Part shown: positions 6,576-10,021 of the stretch, in pieces
How positions within the stretch are numbered: position 1 is the stretch's first letter
Layout of the letters: each line of letters starts with the position of its first letter
Assembly (NCBI GenBank): GCA_937127205.1
Contig: CAKZLS010000497.1
Location: 1-10,021 of the forward strand
Direction: 5' to 3'
DNA: 10,021 nucleotides
From: an uncultured Rhodospirillales bacterium
GTDB lineage: Bacteria > Pseudomonadota > Alphaproteobacteria > Rhodospirillales > Defluviicoccaceae
Notes under the pieces: generated by a model
The model's database searches: none
Told to the model about the DNA's origin: nothing
What the model saw: only the letters and a program-made list of their open reading frames with translations
Position numbers and translations under genes: made by a program

Positions 6576-7340
6576 ATGGTAAAACGTGTGTGGTGTACGG
6601 GAGCCGAGAAAGGCTTGGGCCGATTGATCGTGCTCAAGTTGGCCGCAGAGGGTCATCATGTCGCCTGCAGTGCCCGGACAGCCGAGCATCTTGAGCCGGT
6701 CATCGAAGAGGCGGTAACACTTCCGGGCAAACTGGTGCCGTTTGTTCTCGACGTTACCGATCAAGACGATGTGTTCATGACGGTTGATGGGATCGAGGCT
6801 GCGTTGGGAGACTTGGATCTCGTTATTTTGAATATCGGCACCCGCATCGCCGTCGACGCCTCGAGTCTCTCCATCCACGCTTTTCGCGATGTCATGGAAA
6901 CCAACTTCATGGGGGTGGTTTACGGCCTCGCGGCATTGCTGCCGCGGTTTGTCGAGCGGGGTCACGGGCATGTGGCGGTTGTCACATCGGTTGTTGGATA
7001 TCGGGGTCTGCCCCAAGCCGCCGCCTACGGCGCCAGCAACGCCGCCCTAGTCAATATGTGCGAGGCGCTTAAACCGGAACTCGACGAGGCCGGCGTGACC
7101 ATCTCGGTGGTCAATTCGGGCTTCTTGAAAACGCCGCTTACCGATAGAAACAAGTTTAGGATGCCGTTCCTGATGGACGTAGAGGATGCGGCTAAACAGG
7201 TGGTGCGCGGTCTGGACACCGCCCGGTTCGAAATTGCCGTTCCCAAGCGACACACCTGGATGATGAAGGTCCTCCGCTGCTTGCCCTCTAGGCTCGCTTT
7301 TTTGATTGCACAGAAGATCGCTTCTAAAACGCCATCCTGA
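6576..7340 (+). CDS. Short-chain dehydrogenase/reductase, YxxxK lysine replaced
   Basis: A 254-residue protein of the classical SDR superfamily, which uses NAD(P)(H) to oxidise alcohols or reduce carbonyls. The cofactor motif TGAEKGLG (TGxxxGxG) is at residues 8-15, D59 lies in LDV, N110 is the conserved structural asparagine, and S138 and Y151 are the catalytic serine and tyrosine. Two things depart from the family: the lysine of YxxxK is N155 (YGASN, codon AAC at 7038-7040), and the NNAG motif reads NIGT (N86). A lysine codon is one base away. The C-terminal tail is basic and hydrophobic, hinting at membrane contact. It follows the DUF6134-like gene by 82 bases; an SDR gene is also found in the R. 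sphaeroides RpoE regulon, so regulon membership is plausible. It may have low or altered activity, or bind a nucleotide without turnover. The start at 6576 has only a weak ribosome site. Confidence 0.88.
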   Translation: MVKRVWCTGAEKGLGRLIVLKLAAEGHHVACSARTAEHLEPVIEEAVTLPGKLVPFVLDVTDQDDVFMTVDGIEAALGDLDLVILNIGTRIAVDASSLSIHAFRDVMETNFMGVVYGLAALLPRFVERGHGHVAVVTSVVGYRGLPQAAAYGASNAALVNMCEALKPELDEAGVTISVVNSGFLKTPLTDRNKFRMPFLMDVEDAAKQVVRGLDTARFEIAVPKRHTWMMKVLRCLPSRLAFLIAQKIASKTPS

Positions 7341-7354
7341 TGGTGGTAATCCAA

Positions 7355-7382
7355 CGGAACCACGCGTGGCACATTGGTTCCG
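7355..7382. repeat. Small inverted repeat in the SDR-CheB/CheR gap
   Basis: CGGAACC (7355-7361) and GGTTCCG (7376-7382) are perfect reverse complements around a 14-base loop, and the palindrome CCACGCGTGG (7360-7369) overlaps the left arm. It starts 15 bases after the SDR stop. There is no following T-run, so it is not a standard Rho-independent terminator; it could be a transcript-end hairpin or a protein site. Confidence 0.35.
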
Positions 7383-7390
7383 GCGACGCA

Positions 7391-7419
7391 TTGATTTATC
7401 TCGTGTCGCGGGCGATACT
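7391..7419 (+). promoter_or_regulatory. Candidate sigma70 promoter for the CheB-CheR gene
   Basis: TTGATT (7391-7396) and GATACT (7414-7419) are 17 bases apart, each 4 of 6 to consensus. Transcription would start near 7426, giving a leader of about 38 bases before the GTG at 7464. It would separate this gene from the rpoE operon. A chance match is possible. Confidence 0.3.
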
Positions 7420-7463
7420 CGTGGTTCGGGTAATCGTTGTACGCTTCATGGGGGAGAATCATC

Positions 7464-10021
7464 GTGGGTCGGAAACCGCCTGACGCCGGCCTTCATATTG
7501 ACGAGTCGCTAGCAGAAAACAGCGAAGCGGATGGCATTCAAAATTCGCCTTCGCCATCCCGGGACGAGACCGGTCCTCGGACAGAAGACAGCACTGAGCC
7601 GTCTGAAGAACAGCTGCACCAGACATTTCCGATTGTCGGCATCGGCGCCTCCGCTGGCGGGTTGGAAGCGTTTGAAAAGTTTTTCACCAATATGCCGCCT
7701 GACAGCGGCATGGCATTTGTTTTGGTCCAGCATTTGGACCCCACTCACAAAAGCATCCTCGGCGATCTGATAACGCGTTACACGCGGATGAAAGTGGTCT
7801 TGGTCGAAGACGGCGTGCAGATATCGCCCAACTGGATCTACATTATTCCGCCCGATCGGGACATGGCCATTCTTGGAGGCCGCCTTCACCTGATGACGCC
7901 TGGCGCGCCTCGCGGACAAAGGCACCCCATCAACTTCTTTTTTCGCTCACTCGCTCAAGATCGCCGAAACCGTGCGATCGCGATCGTGCTCTCCGGAACC
8001 GGCACGGACGGCACGCAAGGCATCCGAGCCATCAAGGGAGAGGCCGGAACGGTCCTGGTAGAAGAACCGGAGACCGCCAAGTACGATGGGATGCCGAGAA
8101 GCGCGATTGCCACCGGCGTCGCCGATTTCGTTCTCCCCGCAGAGAAGATGCCTGCGCAATTGATGGCCTTCGCGCGCCAGGCGTTCTCTCGAAGGTCCGG
8201 TCCCGTTTTGACCGCTCGGCCGCAAGCGTTGGGCGACATCGAAAAGGTGCTGGTGCTGCTTCGCGCCCACACGGGACATGATTTTTCGTACTACAAGAAT
8301 ACGACGATCATCCGCCGCATCGAACGGAGGATGGCCGTCAACCAGATCGAAACCATCGGCGGTTACGTCCGCCATATCCGCCAGCATCCGGCAGAGGCCG
8401 ACACGCTGTTCAAAGAATTACTGATCGGCGTGACTAATTTTTTCCGCGATGCCCAGGCGTTTGCCTCGCTCGAGAAAAATGTCATCCGGCCCCTGATCGA
8501 AAAGTCTTCCGATAGGACACCGATCCGTGTATGGGTGCCGGGCTGTTCCACCGGAGAAGAAGCCTATTCCATCGCCATTCTGTTTCGCGAAAGCATGGAC
8601 GCGCTTGGAGTCAACCGAAAGGTTCAAATATTCGCGACGGACATCGATCCCAGCGCGGTTGAGTGGGCGCGAGCCGCCAACTACCCAGAGAGCGTAGCCG
8701 CCGATGTCCCGCCGCAAACATTACGGCGGTTTTTCCGCAGGGAAGGGAGCAATTACGAAATCGATCGATCCATTCGTGACATGATCGTGTTTGCCTTGCA
8801 AAGTGTCATCAAAGACCCGCCATTCTCCAAAATCGACCTGATCAGTTGCCGTAATTTGTTGATCTATCTCAAGGCGGAGTTGCAGAAAACCATTCTGCCG
8901 TTGTTCCACTACTCTCTGAGAGAGGATGGTTATCTTTTCCTTGGTTCGTCCGAGACAATCGGCGAATTCGGCGATCTGTTTGGAGAGCTCGATCGACGAT
9001 GGAAAATCTTCGAGCGCAAAGGGGATGGGTCATTGCGCCACCGAGCGCTTGATGCGTACTTGCACAGCTTTCTCGTGTCGCAAGACGACAGGATGACGCA
9101 GCTCGATGACAGGTCCAAAAACGAACGGTGGACGAGCCTTAAAGATCTCACCAAAGAGATCCTGCTGAATGACTACGCCCCGACCTGCATCATCATCAAC
9201 GAGAAGTGCGAGATTCTGTACACCCGCGGACATACGGGACGATACCTGGAGTTGGCTTCCGGAGAGGTTAGTCTGTCCATCCTAAAAATGGCACGGCCAG
9301 GATTGCACCTGGAACTGAACAACGCCATCCGAAAGTCCTTAGCAAACAAAGAGCGGATTCGGGTCGAAAACCTGCGGGTCAAATTCGATGATGCCGCACG
9401 AATGATTACGATCACGGTTCAACCGGTGACCGATCCTCCGGCAATGCAGGGTTTGACCGCGGTTATCATCGAAGATGCGGGCGTTGCCGATATCCCCCGC
9501 CAACCAACCACACCCGTATCGAAAAAAGGAGACAAAGGCCGCATTGACAGCCTAGAGAAAGAACTGCAATCCACGAAGGAGTACCTGCAATCCACGATCG
9601 AACAATTGGAAACGTCAAACGAAGAACTCACGTCCACCAATGAGGAATTGCAGTCTTCGAACGAGGAGCTACAAAGCACGAACCAGGAGCTCCAAACGTC
9701 GAAGGAGGAGCTGCAGTCAATGAATGAAGAATTGGCCACGGTCAATTCCGAGTTGGAGACAAAGATCGACGCTCTGTCGAAAGCCAACGATGACATCAAC
9801 AACCTGATGTCGAGCACAAGAATCGCCATCATATTTCTCGACGTCAACTTATGCATTCAACGATTTACGGCAACGGTCACGGATATCATCAATTTGATCG
9901 ACGCCGATATCGGTCGGCCTTTGGAACATATTGCGCACAATCTCGAGTACCGAGACTTGGTCGCCGACGCCCGAACGGTCTTGGCGGATCTAGTTGAAGC
10001 GGAAAAGGAAGTGGAGGCCAA
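7464..10021 (+). CDS. CheB-CheR-PAS fusion signalling protein, C-terminus beyond the window
   Basis: About 852 residues are visible. Residues 1-53 form an acidic, S/P/E-rich, probably disordered extension. The CheB methylesterase domain (about 54-240) has the catalytic S63 (GASAGG), H90 (VQHLDP) and D182 (SGTGTDGT), but no receiver domain precedes it. The CheR methyltransferase domain (about 257-530) has the SAM-binding PGCSTGEEAYS near G360 and ATDID. A PAS-like segment follows (about 560-675), then a long coiled coil (about 697-772) and the start of another PAS domain. Such fusions are usually part of multi-domain sensors, often ending in a histidine kinase, and act outside classical chemotaxis; the missing C-terminus decides this. 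The start is GTG 7464: it has a strong GGGGGAG ribosome site, no in-frame ATG lies between the upstream stop (7431) and the CheB domain, and conserved sequence begins soon after. Transcribed with, or separately from, the SDR gene. Confidence 0.92.
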   Translation, partial: MGRKPPDAGLHIDESLAENSEADGIQNSPSPSRDETGPRTEDSTEPSEEQLHQTFPIVGIGASAGGLEAFEKFFTNMPPDSGMAFVLVQHLDPTHKSILGDLITRYTRMKVVLVEDGVQISPNWIYIIPPDRDMAILGGRLHLMTPGAPRGQRHPINFFFRSLAQDRRNRAIAIVLSGTGTDGTQGIRAIKGEAGTVLVEEPETAKYDGMPRSAIATGVADFVLPAEKMPAQLMAFARQAFSRRSGPVLTARPQALGDIEKVLVLLRAHTGHDFSYYKNTTIIRRIERRMAVNQIETIGGYVRHIRQHPAEADTLFKELLIGVTNFFRDAQAFASLEKNVIRPLIEKSSDRTPIRVWVPGCSTGEEAYSIAILFRESMDALGVNRKVQIFATDIDPSAVEWARAANYPESVAADVPPQTLRRFFRREGSNYEIDRSIRDMIVFALQSVIKDPPFSKIDLISCRNLLIYLKAELQKTILPLFHYSLREDGYLFLGSSETIGEFGDLFGELDRRWKIFERKGDGSLRHRALDAYLHSFLVSQDDRMTQLDDRSKNERWTSLKDLTKEILLNDYAPTCIIINEKCEILYTRGHTGRYLELASGEVSLSILKMARPGLHLELNNAIRKSLANKERIRVENLRVKFDDAARMITITVQPVTDPPAMQGLTAVIIEDAGVADIPRQPTTPVSKKGDKGRIDSLEKELQSTKEYLQSTIEQLETSNEELTSTNEELQSSNEELQSTNQELQTSKEELQSMNEELATVNSELETKIDALSKANDDINNLMSSTRIAIIFLDVNLCIQRFTATVTDIINLIDADIGRPLEHIAHNLEYRDLVADARTVLADLVEAEKEVEA
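9564..9776 (+). repeat. 21-base periodic repeat encoding a leucine-heptad coiled coil
   Basis: Leucines occupy every seventh residue from 701 to 771 without a break (11 in a row: 701, 708, 715, 722, 729, 736, 743, 750, 757, 764, 771), with recurring SxNEEL units. At base level this is an imperfect 21-base repeat. It links the CheR/PAS part to the downstream PAS domain and likely forms a dimeric signalling helix. The SNEEL-type coil is a regular part of CheB-CheR-PAS proteins. Confidence 0.85.

Noticed and set aside
7355..7382. Rho-independent terminator after the SDR gene
   Set aside because: The inverted repeat has a 14-base loop and no T-run on either side, so it was listed only as an inverted repeat.
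9564..9776. A CRISPR-like or tandem DNA repeat
   Set aside because: The 21-base period is imperfect at DNA level and exactly follows protein heptads within a continuous reading frame; there are no spacers.
9419..9856. A serine/phenylalanine-repeat frame on the minus strand
   Set aside because: It is the reverse-strand image of the leucine-heptad coiled-coil codons of the CheB-CheR protein, so its periodicity is secondary.

Overview
The window looks like chromosomal DNA of a GC-rich proteobacterium, most likely an alphaproteobacterium. The main reason is the RpoE-ChrR pair: an ECF sigma factor followed by a zinc/cupin anti-sigma factor, joined by an ATGA overlap, as in Rhodobacter-type singlet-oxygen systems. 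The CheB-CheR-PAS fusion and the ACR3/ArsC arsenic operon are compatible with this, but no rRNA or other taxonomic marker is present, so the assignment is an inference.

The left part (1-4296) is all on the minus strand. Reading leftwards from about 4296 it holds: an 18-codon possible leader ORF; a GFA-family gene broken by one missing base; an arsenic operon arsR - arsC (glutaredoxin type) - arsC (low-molecular-weight phosphatase type) - acr3; and, after a 111-base gap, the 5' half of cti, a periplasmic haem-containing fatty acid cis/trans isomerase that runs off the left edge. A perfect 13-bp inverted repeat over the arsR start codon is the likely ArsR operator. It overlaps a sigma70-like promoter whose predicted start point falls on the arsR ATG.

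The right part (4427-10021) is all on the plus strand and visibly less GC-rich, at least up to about 7340. It starts with a predicted autoregulated ECF promoter (TGATCT-N18-TAATGT), then rpoE, chrR, an exported protein of uncharacterised family (DUF6134-like), and a short-chain dehydrogenase/reductase whose YxxxK catalytic lysine is replaced by asparagine. After a 123-base gap comes a GTG-started CheB-CheR-PAS fusion with a very regular leucine-heptad coiled coil, cut by the right edge.

Functionally, the left half covers arsenate reduction, arsenite export and membrane-lipid isomerisation. The right half covers sensing of photo-oxidative or other oxidative stress through ChrR release of the sigma factor, with two accessory genes that are plausible regulon members. 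No CRISPR array, tRNA, rRNA, insertion sequence or attachment site was seen. The most interesting items are the DUF6134-like/variant-SDR pair behind rpoE-chrR, the unusual arsR 5' and 3' ends, and the small ORF in front of the broken GFA gene.
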